From Nilaparvata lugens (lineage: Eukaryota; Arthropoda; Insecta; Hemiptera; Delphacidae): a stretch of 64,000 nucleotides of DNA. The notes below the pieces were generated by a model that made no database searches, was not told the DNA's origin, and saw nothing but the letters and a program-made list of their open reading frames with translations. The translations under genes were made by a program, and so were the position numbers. The stretch is from positions 5,649,836 to 5,713,835 of the forward strand of contig NC_052505.1 in the NCBI RefSeq assembly GCF_014356525.2. Reading direction: 5' to 3'. Shown here in pieces: positions 33,201-48,200 of the stretch. The stretch's first letter is position 1, and each line of letters starts with the position of its first letter.

Positions 33201-36200
33201 TCGGGTGCAGTCAGCGTGTCAAAGACAACAGACTGCGGCGCCACGCTCGGCAGATACATGCAGCCAAATCTGAAATGCAAAACACAGTTCACACTATATT
33301 ATTAAATAGCTTAAACGATTCACAATTCACTAATCGATATTCTTGTCTTAGTGTGATCACCTGAATTATATCAGTGGATAAAACTAGAGACCCCCTGGGT
33401 TGAAGAACTCGCTCATCAACTGTTGTATCGATCTCTGAGTCCGCAACTTGTAATTATTCAGAGTTGTCTGTTTTTGTTTTTGAACTTGTTCTGTTTTATC
33501 AAGTTTTAACTCGGACAATGAAAAGTTGATGAGTCTGGTTCAAGAGCATGTTCCATTGTGAGATATGCGAGACAAAAGATATCATCGTCGAGATGTTCAT
33601 AGGAATCTTTGGACAAAGATTGCTGAACAAAAAGGACCTGAAAGATTATTGTAATAGATAACTAATTTAGTGGATGACTGTTTATTGAATTTTCAAAATC
33701 TCAATATAATCATTGTTTATGAAAAATTTTGGAGGCTATGATAGTGGTTAATTTAATAATTAATAGTTCAGCAAACTTCTGAACTAGACTGACGTAAACG
33801 GTTCCAATGGACGACCATAGTCGGCCGAATTAACGGCCGGCAGATTCGTCCGATCCAACGGCCGAACGGATCAGTTGAATACGGTTCCAGTGGACAGATA
33901 CCCAAAGGCATAATACTAACATTCATGCTACTCATTGTTTATGAAAATTTTGCTGGCTATGATAGTGGTTATATTTTTAATAATTATATATTCAATAATT
34001 GGCAACCAGCAAACTCTGAACAAGACTGACGTAAACGGTTCAATGGACGACCATATTCGGCCGAATTAACGGCCGGCAGATTCGTCCGATCCAACGGCCG
34101 AACGGATCTGTTGAATACGGTTCCAGTGGACAGATACCCAAAGGCATAATACTAACATTCAAGCTACTCATTGTTTATGAAAATTTTGCTGGCTATGATA
34201 GTGGTTATATTTTTAATAATTATATATTCAATAATTGGCAACCAGCAAACTTCTGAACTAGACTGACGTAAACGGTTCCAATGGACGACCATATTCGGCC
34301 GAATTAACGGCCGGCAGATTCGTCCGATCCAACGGCCGAACGGATCTGTTGAATACGGTTCCAGTGGACAGATACCCAAAGGCATAATACTAACATTCAA
34401 GCTACTCATTGTTTATGAAAATTTTGCTGGCTATGATAGTGGTTATATTTTTAATAATTATATATTCAATAATTGGCAACCAGCAAACTTCTGAACTAGA
34501 CTGACGTAAACGGTTCCAATGGACGACCATATTCGGCCGAATTAACGGCCGGCAGATTCGTCCGATCCAACGGCCGAACGGATCTGTTGAATACGGTTCC
34601 AGTCGACAGTTACCCTTACTATTATTCTGATGAGTACACTCACCCTTCAGCAGACATGTCCATCTCGACGAACGGTGGCAGGGGTATGTTGGTCTGGGAT
34701 CGCGGCGTCGTCATGGAGACGAGCGTCTTGACCCGCGTGAGAGGCACAGAGCCACCGGGGCGTCTGCTCGGGTGGTGCAGGATCGAGTCCATCGCCTGGC
34801 AGCAGAGTGGCGATCCCAGACGCAGAAACTCTCTGAAAGATAAGGGCAGTCAGCATCTGATAATTTCAAGTTAATAGAATTTCCATTGAATTGAGTTGAA
34901 TTGATTGCCAAAAATTACAAATACATATTTCTACATTATAATTACTAGTAGTTCTATGTACTGTTCATACCAATTCGTCATCTTCTCTTCTCCACTTCTG
35001 TTATCCTATTATACTAGTAGTTCTGTGAACAGTAGACCTCACGCAGTATTCTCATTCACAAGTACCTGATTGAAACTATAGACCTTATGGAAATACAGCA
35101 ATAGACTGGCTTCTCCACACATCTGTGTAATCACTAGTCTGCTGATTTATGATGAATAATTCTATAGTCTGATTTTTACTCTAATATTGGCGTATGAAGG
35201 AGGCTCCTTTTTCCTTTTATATTATCCTTGACATGCAAAATTTCCAAAAGCCTTGTATATACGTCGACGCGCAATTTAAAAAGGAACATACCTGTCAAAT
35301 TTCATGAAAATCTATTACCGCGTTTCGCCGTTAATGCGCAACATTTAAACATTAAGAGAAATGCCAAACCGTCGACTTGAATCTTAGACCTCACTTCGTT
35401 CGGTCAACAAGAGAATACAATACAAATATACATTGATTGCAACTTGAGTATAATAATATTATCTATTTGGCACTGCCAACATAAGAAACCTTGTGTGTTG
35501 GCAGTGAGTTGAAGTTCACTTATTCTGCTTCAAGTACTTAATATACAATTAAAATTTGATAATGCTAGAGAAAGTATTACAATAATTTACAAAAATCGCT
35601 ACATATTTACAAGAATACTACATATTATATGGGAAAGTGATAATCCAATTAATTATTGTGAAGTCTTGAGGCTACCATACAGTTAATCTTTCACAAATAG
35701 AACATAAATACACTAAAACTAAACTCCTGTAAGATGACGTGGACAATTACATACCTGGTTTAAGAAACTGAAACTGAAAAACCACCGCTCACAGTTTCTA
35801 GTAACAATAATGCTTGTTGGGTACACTATTATACTTCATACTACTAGTTTAAAGAATATTCTGCTCAATCCAATATTCTACACTTTTAAGTAAATTACAT
35901 GAGATTTTTCATCTATAAAATCGTTTGGAATCTTATTTATAATGTAGCTACAATAATATGTAAATTGGTGCCTGCATATTCATTTTTTTTATACAATTAC
36001 AAATCATATGAATATGATCGGGATAGAACAACAGGCATAGCCCAAAACTATTCTGTTCCCAAATTTGGATAAATAATAAAATGTCCGGAAAATAGGTTAT
36101 ATTCTTACTGAGGAAAGTTAAAGTTCAAAGTTCTGTCCAAAAATATATATGAGCTGAAATTATTGAATTTAGAATGATTAAAATACCAAATTATAGTCGA

Positions 36201-39200
36201 ATATTGCACTTAATATCACCGCACTTTGAATAAATTAAGTTATTTCAGTAAATCAATATGGTTAGCTTGATGAGTTCTGTGTTGAATCTATTGTTGGGAC
36301 GTGTATTATGGAGTGAAATGTGTGTAGCAAAATTAGATTTATTCTTATTAATATACGAATATTAATATTTGATACCATTGATATCTGATTATCCAACATA
36401 ACAACATCAAACGATCCTAGATTGATCGATTTATTGATTGATTTTCTAGACGCAGAAACTCAGATCAGATAAATAGAGTTACATTGATATCCAACATCAA
36501 ACAATAATTCATGATTTTCAAAAAGAAACAATTCATGAATGAATTAGATAACTTGGGGTGTGATCACATTGAATGCGTACATGTGCAAGTGCACATGTGA
36601 AAAACAAAATTTGAAAAGTTCCATTGAAACGCAGTGTAACTTGCATGTAGCTGCTCACACTGAAGCGACCAGAAGTGCAGGCGTTTAGTGTGGGTGTTCC
36701 CATTGCTCTTCCCACATTTTGCTTCTCATCTGTACGCTTGGTCCTGCATAACCAAGCTTGCACTTGCACATATACACATTAAACGCATTCACATCCTCAG
36801 TTGTAGTAGTTGGACACTATGTTTCCAAGTAGATATTTTAAAAACAATTACTTTTTGATGAAAAATGAGGAATGCATTTCACTCCCAAATGAGGAGCTTC
36901 ATAAGCCTGACACCAGGCGCGCTTGCTTTTGATTTGAAATTGATTTGGTCGTTGATTAAATGAGATTTGTTTTTTGAGCGGTTGAAAATGTCTTATCAAA
37001 TTAAATCAAATCAAATTTATTGCCTTACGAAATACGTTTACAATTAAATTGGTATACAGATTACAAATCTTCTAATAGAAAAATTGAGATTTAACATGGT
37101 AGGTTAAACTATTATACTACAACTATACAATTCAGTCAAGATGAAAGTGGGAAAAACCTGGCCAATTCACTTGCCAAGTTTTTGAGGTGATTAAAATATC
37201 ATATTGTTCTAGTGTGTTTAGTCTCTGGCGGTAAGTTAGAATTTCCCGTGTTTCTTAGCTTTAAAAGTTGTTTATAATCTCCAAATCGCTAAATTTGGAG
37301 AGAAATCTCGCCAAAAGCGAAGAGTCGCCATGTTGTTTATCAATTTTATGTGAGGTATTTTAGGTCTGTGCACAGTTATGTCTATTGAAACTTTCCCTGA
37401 TGCCAAAACATTGGTTAGATAGAAGCATGTACGGAAAAAAGTGAATAGAGCTGCAGTGTGACATGTGTGATGATAATTCGAGATAAACGACAAACAACTG
37501 TGCAATGACCAACCATTTATGTCAGTGATTTTAATCTATGTCTCACCATAGTTATGTCTGGATTTATGTAATGATTCTGCAACCGGGCCTGAATGGCAAA
37601 AGCTTGAAACGAGAGGAGTAATGTGTTACCTGAGATCCTTGGGTTCGAGTGACTGTGTGGCCAGCCTCTCCAGCATATACTGCAGTGGCGGATGCAACGG
37701 ATGCGTCTCATCTTCGAGCGGCACCTCGCCGACGGCCAGCAGCTGCCCGGGCAAACCCACCTCGCACATCAGCTGCTGGTTGCGTTCACAACGGACCAGC
37801 GATTTTACCACCTCAGCCGCGTACAGCTGCAGCGTTAGTGTCAGCTGAAAGCACAAACACAACTTGAAACGTTAAATATAATCACAATATTATTTTTTGT
37901 GTATTTGAGAAGTTGATATTGTGGTAATTATTCAAATTTAATTAAAAAGACTAAGAAATTGTCAAAAACCACAGATTTATTGATACTTAGAAAGACCGGT
38001 TTCGGTCATCACACCATTGTCAATCTCTGATAAACTAAAACTAAATACAAGAGCAGCAGAATTTATACTAGTAGGCGAGTACTGCTATTGGTCAAGGGCA
38101 TGAACGCCTGCCATTGGCCCAGCTAGACAGTCTGCTCCCACTCAACGGGAGTAAAACTGTAAAACTAAAGAGGGAGGAGACTGTCTAGCTGGGCCAATGG
38201 CAGGCGTTCATGCCCTTGACCAATAGCAGTACTCGCCTACTAGTATGAATTCTGCTGCTCTTGTAGTTTTAGTTTATCAGAGATTGACAATGGTGTAATA
38301 ACCGAAACCGGTCTTTCTAAGTATGAATAAATCTGTGGTTTTTGACAATTTCTTAGTCGTTTTCATTCAATCACAATATTTAATTATATAAAGCTGGGGG
38401 CAAAACAGACATCAACATAAAAAACATCAAACGTTACATATTTAATCACAATATTAAAAAATCTGGTGTAGTACACTCACACAACTTTCCTTGCTCATTG
38501 AACTGTAAGCCCCATTCTTGAACGAGAATAATTTAGGGGAATAACAACATGACGATTGGCGGCAACATATTTGAAACTACGATCAGACTACTGTACATAT
38601 AATTGTTTTCTGAGTACTTTTTCCTTTGTGTAAATTGTGAAATTCGATGATTTTTTAAAAGTCGTTAAAACAGCTGTTCTACAGATGAGATATCTCGACT
38701 ATGTGTTCTTTTTATGAACTGCTCTACCTACCTACGTACATCATGCATGAGAAGGAGGTTACAAAGTCCATTTCTCAAGGATGGGGTGGACCCCCCATTA
38801 GTTTCCCAGAAAGGAGACTCATGCCAGTTGATAGAGCTGATAAATTTGAAAAAAATCGGTCAAGACATTTTCGAGAAACCCGTGAAAAACATAGTTTTTT
38901 AGTGATTATTGCCATTTCTCTCAAGAATATTACGGAGCTCCTGCAATTTTCCCAGAAATGAGACTCATGTCAGTTGATAGGACTTATAAATAGCTATCCA
39001 TGATATCAATTTGAAGAAAATCGTTAGAGCCGTTTTTGAGAAAAACATGGATTTTTAGTAATTCAATTTATTATTATTATTAAAAACACACAAAACAAGA
39101 CAAAACAAAATTACAAAGATTTACGAAACAAATAAAACACAATAAAATGTTACAAATATAAAAAACCATGGGCTTAGTGTTTGGGTGTGTTGGAGAAGAG

Positions 39201-42200
39201 AAAAAAAGAGAGGAAGATACCTAGCCAACTATGGTTTCCCATGTAATAGGCAGGCAAAGAAGAGAAGAGAAGTAATGAGGAAAAAAGGAAGGGAGAAAAT
39301 GGGGGGAAGGAAGAAAACAGAGGAATAGGTACTTAAAATAAAGGTAAGCGAGTCCACTGAAAAATGAAAAAAACTAATGAAAAAAAAAAAATGCTGGAGC
39401 AGAAATCTCGAGTCATATATCTAAATGGAAGAAGAAATTACTGTATGTCCAGTTTTTTATATCCAGTTTAATTTTTCCGCTGATCTTATTGTCCATGAGA
39501 AAGTGATTTGGAATGAGGTTTATTATTTTAGTACCTATGTAAATTAATTGCCTCCTTATACATTCAATATTAGTGTTATAGGTTACATATTTGTTAGCAG
39601 TGGCCCTTAGATTATAATAATTAAGAGTAGAGTTTATTGTGAGAGGAAAATCGGATCTATATTTTATTAAGTACTCAATTACGGTTTTTATGTATAATTG
39701 ACGTATAGTCATGACCTCAAAATCACTAAAAACCATATCCGTTGGATAGAGCCTGGGTTTGTTTAATATAGTTTTAATTATCAGTTTTTGTGCTACAAAT
39801 AATTCAGCAATATGACAGTTGAAACAGCCTCCCCAAACAACTATGCCATACTGCAGAATTGACTTGACTAGAGCATGATACATCATTTTCAGGTGGTTCT
39901 TATTAAGAATTCTGTTAACTTGGTAAAATTTAAAGGATAAATATCTAATTTTTCTACATATGTATTTAATATGAACATCCCATTTAAGGTTTTCATCAAT
40001 TATAATTCCCAATACTTAGTATTATTGACTTTTTTAATGGTGGGACAATCACAATTACCCAAGTTTAAATTGCACTGAGAATGGAGTCTCAAATCTTGAT
40101 TCTCGTTAGGCTGCCCTACTCTATTTGCAGAGAAAGTAATGTAATTAGTTTTTTCAATATTTAAACTTAAGGTATTCTTATCTAACCACTTCTTAATTAA
40201 AAGCATATTATTTTCAGCTATAGTATGAACTTCATTCCATGAATTTCCGTGAAAAATAGCTGCAGTATCATCTGCAAAGGATATCACAGTTGAGTTTAGA
40301 AGTCTTAAATTTAAAAAGTCATTTACATAGAGTATGAAAAGGATGGGAGAAAGTACAGTACCTTGAGGAAGACCATAAGAAGTTAAGTTAGTTACACTAG
40401 ATTGATCATTTATGGTTAGGGACTGGGTTCTATTACTCAGATAGCTTTTGAACAATTTAAGCGAGACTCCTCTGAAACCATAGGACTCCAGTTTATTGAA
40501 CAAGTATTATGAGGTATTGTATCAAAAGCTTTGCGTATATCCAGGAAGACCGCAATAGTTTTCTTATTGGAGTTTATTTTATCAGATAAAGTATTGATGA
40601 ATTTTATTAGAGCGTCAGATGTACTTTTACTATTTTGGAAACCGAATTGGTTCTTGTTGATTATTTTGTTAAGATTCAAGAAAGAAACAACTCTTGACTT
40701 TATTAGTTTCTCCATTATTTTAGCAAGGTTGCTGATAAGACTAATCGGTCTATAATTACAGGGATTAGTCGGGTCACCTTGTTTGAATAGAGGTTTTATT
40801 TTGGCTGATTTGAGGTGCTCGGGAAAATTATCGTAGAATTATCCGCCATTTTTTCCGCCATCTTGAATTGAATTTTATTGAATTTCTTATTGTCGGATCC
40901 TCATGGTATAAAGACCTTAAGTTTAAAATTTCAAGTCGATCGGTTGATTGGGAATGGAGTTATCGTGTTCACAGACATACACACACACAGACCAATACCC
41001 AAAAATCATGTTTTTGGACTCAGGGGACCTTGAAACGTATAGAAAACTTGAAATTGGGGTATCTTAATTTTTTTTTGGAAAGCAATACTTTCCCAACCTA
41101 TGGTAATAGGGCAAGGAAAGTAATATAAAGCTGAGAGCACAAACAAACCATAACATGAAACATACAGATATAACCATATTACATCATACAGATATAAGGT
41201 ATTCTCTATAGCAGGCAGTGGCAAGGCAGAGAATCGGCAACGCTGCTCTGCTATCTCTCTCCACTGCCACTATAACGTAGACCTCACTATAGTAGAGAAA
41301 CGAACCACTTCGTAGAAAAATCTGGTGTGGTCTGGTTTTAAGCGCAACGCCTTGAAGACAGTGTACACTGCCAATTATAACGTGGACCTCACTATAGATG
41401 TAATCTAGTGATTAAGGGCCGGTTTCCGAGCTCGGGTTTTAGCTAAGTTCTAGACTTTAAACACCTGGAGTCAGAAAATTGGTTTTCCGAAACAGGGCGT
41501 AGTCGTAGTTTTTATGATAATCTTTATTTTCTCATTTCTGTAATTGGAAACGTTTTTCATTGACGAAATGAAACATTCCTAAATAATTCAGAAAAGCTGA
41601 AACATCACACTATTTTCTTTTCATTTCATTTTGTTTTCAATTTTCAAGTATTTCGAAATTTATGATATATAAACGTGGATTACGACTACGCCCAGTTTCG
41701 GAAAGCCAATTTTTCAGACTCCAGCTGTTTAAAGTCTAGAACTTGGCTAAATGCCGAGCTCGGAGACCGACCTTAGGTGGGCCGTCCACTAAAACTGTTT
41801 CCGTCGAACTAGCATCGGCTGAAAACTACCGAACTCGTCCGAACGATCCCCCAACAAAGAAAGCTCTAGATGCTCCCCATTGCAACAGGTTCATACGTCC
41901 GTGCACGGCCGTCTCCGGCCGAAGTCGAGCTGAGACAACATCATCCTAACCTCAAAATTGTTTCACAGACTTGTCTGTTTTTGTTTTTTGAACTTGTTCT
42001 GTTTTATAAAGTTTTAACTATGGACAATGAAAAGTTGATAAGTTTGGTTCAAGATATATGCGAAACAAAATATATCATCGTCGTGATGTTTATAGGAATC
42101 TGTAGACCAAGATTACTGAACAAATAGGATCTGAAGATAAGATTAGTGTAATGAATAGCTAATTTAGTGGATATTTGTTTATTCAATTTTCAAAAACTCA

Positions 42201-45200
42201 ATATAATCATTGTTTATGAAAATTTTTGGTGGCTATGATAGTAGTTAATTCAATATTCAATAGTTCAGCCAACTACTGAACTAGACTGACGTAAACGGTT
42301 CCAATGGACGACCATAGTCGGCCGAATTAACGGCCGGCAGATTCGTCCGATCCAACGGCCGAACGGATCGGTTGAATACAGTTCCAGTGGACGGTTACCC
42401 TTAAATTTGTAGAATTTGGGTAACTTTGAGTGACTTACTTGCGTTTGCGAGGAGTGCTGTATTGAAGGCAGTAGATGCAATATCGCTATGACCACTCCCG
42501 GATGAACCACTATGGGGTCTGGCACTGGCGGAGTCAGATTCAGAGTGTTGACTCTCCGACCTGAGCATGGGGACTCCAGCGACTTCTGTGTCTAAAAAGT
42601 GGTTTATTCAAATTAGAATATTTATGGTTACAGACAATAGTGAGAAAATAATAGAACATACTGGATCAAACATAGAGTGTTATGAAAATAGAAATTGCTT
42701 TGTATAGTATAGTATATTTTTGTATAGTAGCGCTCATCGAATTTCCATCTAGCTGTTTACCCTGTTGTCAATATTTGCAGTAGCAGATGTTTTCGGGGTG
42801 ATTTACAGCATTTAATTGGGATTTTCGTTTAATAATAATTATAAATTGCTTCATTAGCAAGGACATTTTCAACAATGCATGGTCAACGTCATGTAGACAT
42901 TTTCAAAGTCACAATACAAAACGTATAGATTTGACTTAAAATAAAGTTTATAATGTTAATGTTCATTTGAACAGAGACAGAAATAATACAGTGCATAAAT
43001 TAATTTTGATACTGTTTATGTAATTTTTTTCCAATTTATAGAGAAATAGTCAGTTAGCCTACTTTATATTTATTAATTTATTAGGTTGGCACAAAAAATA
43101 CAATGATCGGAAAAAACAGACTATTGCCCAAAACTTTTTCGATTTTCTAATTTAGTTTCAAACTGTCCAAATATTATACATAGGTTATGTTCATTTCAAT
43201 TTTCTAAACCAAATCACAATCTGAGAATATAGATTAGAATAAAACAATGTTCATATATGATGTTTCGTTTATCAAAATTTTCTTCGCATTCATTTTAAAA
43301 GATGTCTTGCTCAAAGTCTTAATAAAAACAGGCAGATAAAATTATAGTTTCACAGACATATAAGGACAGTGTTTCTGAGAGGAGCTATGTTGATACCTAT
43401 GAACTCACAGACTGTTTTGGTTTCTTATGTTGTCTGAATCGGAAATAGTTTTGGGCTGTCAAAGCCTGTTGTTTCTCAAGGATCCCAACCCGTATCAAAT
43501 AAATAATTTAATAAAATAAAATAGAATTATAGTACCACTTGAAATTTGAATTTCAAAGGGTATTATAATTCTATTTTATAAATAAAAGAAAGTAGCCTTG
43601 AAATAATACATTTCAAGAATAAAATAAACATTGATACTGAAGAATGAAGGCTATAACTCAAAGCTATTTTCTCTCTTTTACTACATTGAAATTGAACAAC
43701 TGATTCCTTGATTAATTTTTCATCAATCAATAAATAATTTCATCAATTCTAATTTTAATAAATAAATTTATCAATTGATTATTGATAATTAATCTATAGT
43801 TCCTAAAGATTGAAAGGAATAAAACACAAACTGCAAACCAACCTCCATGTTTCGTTTATGTGATGGGGACTTGAAGGACACAACAGTCGATGAGTTTGGT
43901 TTGTCGTAAGAATCTAGTGCCACATCGTACAACATTCTCAGGACTAGGCACGCATATGACAGTTCCGTTGGAATATGTTCTGGTAGACTGAAAAGCAATA
44001 ATTCATTTACAAAATATTTTAAAATATTCAATGATATTTTTATTGAAACAATGCATTCCTTAATTAAAAGGTTGGGTTTATAAATTTACAACACTATAGA
44101 TCAATGCTATAACAGTGGAGAAAGATAGAAGAACAGCTTTGCCGAATCTCTGCCCTGCTACTGCCTTCTGTAGAGGATAGCTGATACCGGTATCTGATGT
44201 AATAACAACTGTTCATTATTGTTTAAGGCCCAAATTCACCAAAAACGAAAACTAGGTTTGAACGGCAGTTGGTTCTGAGTCAGATGATTTTGAATTTGTT
44301 TTGTAATATGACTTTTGTTCATTTCGATTCAACTGACGTTCAAACCAAGTTTTCGTTTAGGTGAATTAGATAATTTAAATTATTTGATCCTTAAATAATC
44401 AGTGGTAATTAGTTTGTAGAGTGAATATTGATGTTGTGGAACTTTTCCATAATATTGAAGAGATTTGAGATATTGACAAAAAATCCACATTATTTTAAAA
44501 TTAAGTGGATTTCTTGACAACATCTCAACTCTTCAATAATTTATTTGTCATACATATTTTAAAATGATTTAATTATAAATTTTCATAATTGAGATTAAAT
44601 ATTTTGATAGTTGATGATATTTCTACACTGTTAAAAATGATCTGGCAACGTTGCAGAGCTAGAAAAGGATAGCACTATCTGCAGTATCGAATGATACACA
44701 ACACCAACGTTAATCAAATACTGCAATATTATAACGTGCAGTACCTGTGCTTTTGGAATTAAGTTTGTTTTTCGGTAATTCTTCAAAATTATATTTTTAA
44801 TATGTAAATATTTCCTATTTTAGTTATAATAATGTGAAATACTTCTTCTATGTTCAGTTTTGAAGAATATAAATTTGAAAAACTACTTTGTGAAAATACT
44901 TGAGTACTGAAAATTTTGTGAATTGAAGAACTACAAGACTTAACCTATTTCGGACTATGTGTTATCTAAATTTGGGAGAGGAATAGCACATGGTTACCTT
45001 ATTTTTCCTCTCCCTATCATTTTGATAATGTACTTATTGTATAAATGAATAAATAATAACGGATAACGTGGACCTCATGATAGTCCAAGCTCATAGCTGG
45101 AAGCACCGCAAACTCAAATTTCAAATTTTCCTCTTTCTTATTCAATATTCATCTAAAAGTTTAATCTTTATTGATTCATACAATAATCACATCATCAAAA

Positions 45201-48200
45201 ATGGAATCACCTTCCAATAGGAATATTCGAAATTGTCAACAATCTGAGAAGTAACACCCACATTGAGGCTGTGCAAAGGCTAAATATAAACTTTCTACTG
45301 GTTATATTTTTCAAAGTTTTTCGATTTGTATATTATTAAGCTATCAAAATGAAAAAGTTTTCTCGGGAAAATTTATATTTCCGATCATTACTTTTTAGAA
45401 GTAAGCGCCTAAAGTTTAAATTTCTGGGACAGAACATTTCAAATTCGGTAAGAGATAAAACCATGAGATTTAGAGGATGAATTCTTCATGGTATTGTTGA
45501 TTGAATAAAACAAACATTTTCTAAAATTATCAATTTTTCAGTAAGTTTTTCAATTTACCAAAAATAACTCAACTAAAAGTTATTTTTGGTAATTTTTAGT
45601 AAATTGAACAACTTTCTCAAAAATTGATATTATCAGAGAATTTTTGTTTTATTGATTCAACAATACTAAGAATAATATATCCTCTGAATTTCATGGATTT
45701 ATCTCTTACCGAATTTGAAATGTTCTGTCCCAAAAATTTAAACTCTAGGCGCTCATATCTCAAAAAGTAATGATCGGAAAAAAATGTTTTCCTGTGAAAA
45801 CTTTTTAATTTTGATAACTTGATAATATACAAATTGAAAAACTTCGATGAATATCACCAGTAGAAAGTTTATTTTTAGCCTTTGCACAGCCTTAATTTTG
45901 ACTAATTTTACTTTTTTGACACAATCAACATATTTCGCAAAGTAGGAATAAACCCTGCACAAACAGGGCTGCAAACCTTTATTTCAGGTAGCACTTAATC
46001 AATTTCAGGGCCTCTGACAATAACCTACCGGCTGTTTTCGGGCAACCGGCTTCAGGGGACCGACAGTTTAACATGTCTATCCGTAAAACGAGGATGGAAG
46101 TTATATATTTGGAAGTTAAACTTTTGGAAATTACAACCGCTCGTTTCACAAATGTTATAGTAGTAGGAGATTTCAATACCGATTTTGCCAGGCAGGATAA
46201 AATGACAGAGGATATTAGAGATATTATTAATATGAATAATTTAGAAATTAAGGTCCACGAATATACAAGAGTAACTCGAACTTCACAGACAATTATTGAT
46301 AATATCCTCACAAATATAGAAGGTTGTAATGTCAGGTTAGGTAGCTCAGATCTATCAGATCATAACTATCAAATTTTAGATGTTAAGTTGCAGGGCCAGA
46401 ATCCAAGCAGGAAAAAAACTTTTGTGAAAGAAATTCAGCAATATGAGCTAGGAAATATAAATTGTTTGAAGCAGGAACTGCTTCAAGAGAATTGGAGTAG
46501 TGTTTATAACAGTTGTAACCTAAATTACAAATATAAGCAATTCATTGATACTCTAAGATTTCACATTAGTGTATGCTGTCCGATAAAAAAAGTCAAAGTA
46601 AAAAGTAAATTAAACAAAGTAGATGAATGGATAACTGAAGATATCCTCACTCAAAGAAATATTGTTAGGGAAGCTTATGAGGAATTTAAATTAGTGAGGG
46701 ATGTTCCGAGTGAGGTCAAATACAAATGTCTAAAGAAAAACTATGCAAAAGAAGTGAGGAAAGCTAAGTGTAAGAAAACAGCTGAAATATTAACAACTAG
46801 TACCAATTTTAACTCTGCTGTTTGGGAGGTAATTAATAGAAATAGGAGAGCAGCTCAAAAGGATACAGTTACTAATGTCCCTAGGATAATCGATGAACAT
46901 GGAAATTATATGGATGATAGCATAGACATTGTAACTTTTTCAATAAATATTATCAACAGGTTGCATATAATCTCCAAAAGTCACTGAACACTAATACTTA
47001 TAATACAACTACATTAAATGCTGAGCCAATTGAAAAGGTATTTAAATTTCATCCATTATCAAGAGATGAGTTGTCAAGAATAATAAAAAATTGAATAACA
47101 AAAAAACAGTAGGATTGGATGGGGTCTCAAGCAAAATTTTAAAAGAATGTGAAAATGAATTACTGGACCCTTTATTGCATCTCCTTAATACTTCACTAGA
47201 GCAGGGTATTTTCCCTGATGATCTGAAACAAGGAAAAATTTTGCCAATTTTCAAGAGCGGTGATTCTGAAAGAGTTGAAAATTATAGACCCATTAGTATT
47301 CTAAATGTAATAAGTAAAATTTTTGAAAGAGTAGTTTTAAATAGGTTATTGATGCACCTGGAAGAAATTAATTTCATATGTGATGAACAGCATGGGTTCC
47401 AGAAAGGGAAATCTACTAAGACTGCAATAGTATCCCTTGTTGAAAGACTAATAGATATAATAGATTCAGGTGAGAAGGCAGCCGCAATATTTCTTGATTT
47501 ATCCAAAGCTTTCGATTGTGTGAACCATAGAATATTATTGGAAATACTAAAAACTGTAGGTGTGAATGGCATAGAACTAAAATGGTTTGAATCATATCTC
47601 ATAGGTAGAAACCAGTGTGTTGAGCTTACCAAGGTGGATGGGAATGAAATAGTAAAAATTAAATCTCAAAAACTGGAGGTCCAGGCTGGAGTACCTCAAG
47701 GCTCAATTCTGGGTCCCTTACTGTTTCTGTTGTATGTGAACCAATTACCAAAAGAGTTAAAAGATCACAGAGCTCTGTTGTTTGCTGATGACACATCGCT
47801 TATCTTTAACAATTATTTATTAGATAGTCTAGAAATAAATGCTTTTACTGGAGTACAGTCAATGTCCAATTCTTGAAGCAAAGGCAATTAACAATAAATA
47901 GTAAGAAATGTCAATTCCTACAATTCAAAAGTAAATATAATTCAGTAGAGGATAGAGAAATAAATGTGTTTGTAGAGGAAAATGAATTAGACCAAGAAGA
48001 GAAAGTAGCATTCTTGGGAATTTTATTGGATAGGAAATTAACATGGCATCCTTACATTGAGAGGATATGTAATAAGATATCATCTGGGGTATTTGTCCTG
48101 CGGCAGCTTGCTAGGCTGAATGATAAAAAACTACTGTTAACTGCTTACCATGGACTTATACTATCTCATATTAGGTATGCTATTTTAGTATGGGGTAATT

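Larger units (their letters stand above)
38457..41125. mobile_element. X-family element, third copy, split by a LINE
   Basis: The left part 38457-39060 (AAAATCTGGTGTAGTACACTC, ACTTTCCTTGC) and the right part 40845-41125 (GCCATCTTGAATTGAATTTT..., GGGCAAGGAAAGT) become one X element once the intervening LINE is removed. Confidence 0.65.

Noticed and set aside
33782..34613. CRISPR-like array of regular repeats
   Set aside because: Units are ~240 bp, identical throughout with no unique spacers, in a eukaryotic intron. It is an ordinary tandem expansion.
34587..34911. Plus- and minus-strand open frames overlapping bchs exon G
   Set aside because: Only one minus frame splices in phase with exons F and H and carries VPLTRVKTLVSMTTP; the others are shadows.
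41743..42127. Plus-strand genes of 68 and 85 residues
   Set aside because: Both read across the boundary of two MITEs. Only the short MDNEKLISLVQ part resembles anything, and it is a transposon remnant.
45617..45832. 71-residue minus-strand ORF
   Set aside because: It lies entirely within one arm of the fold-back element.
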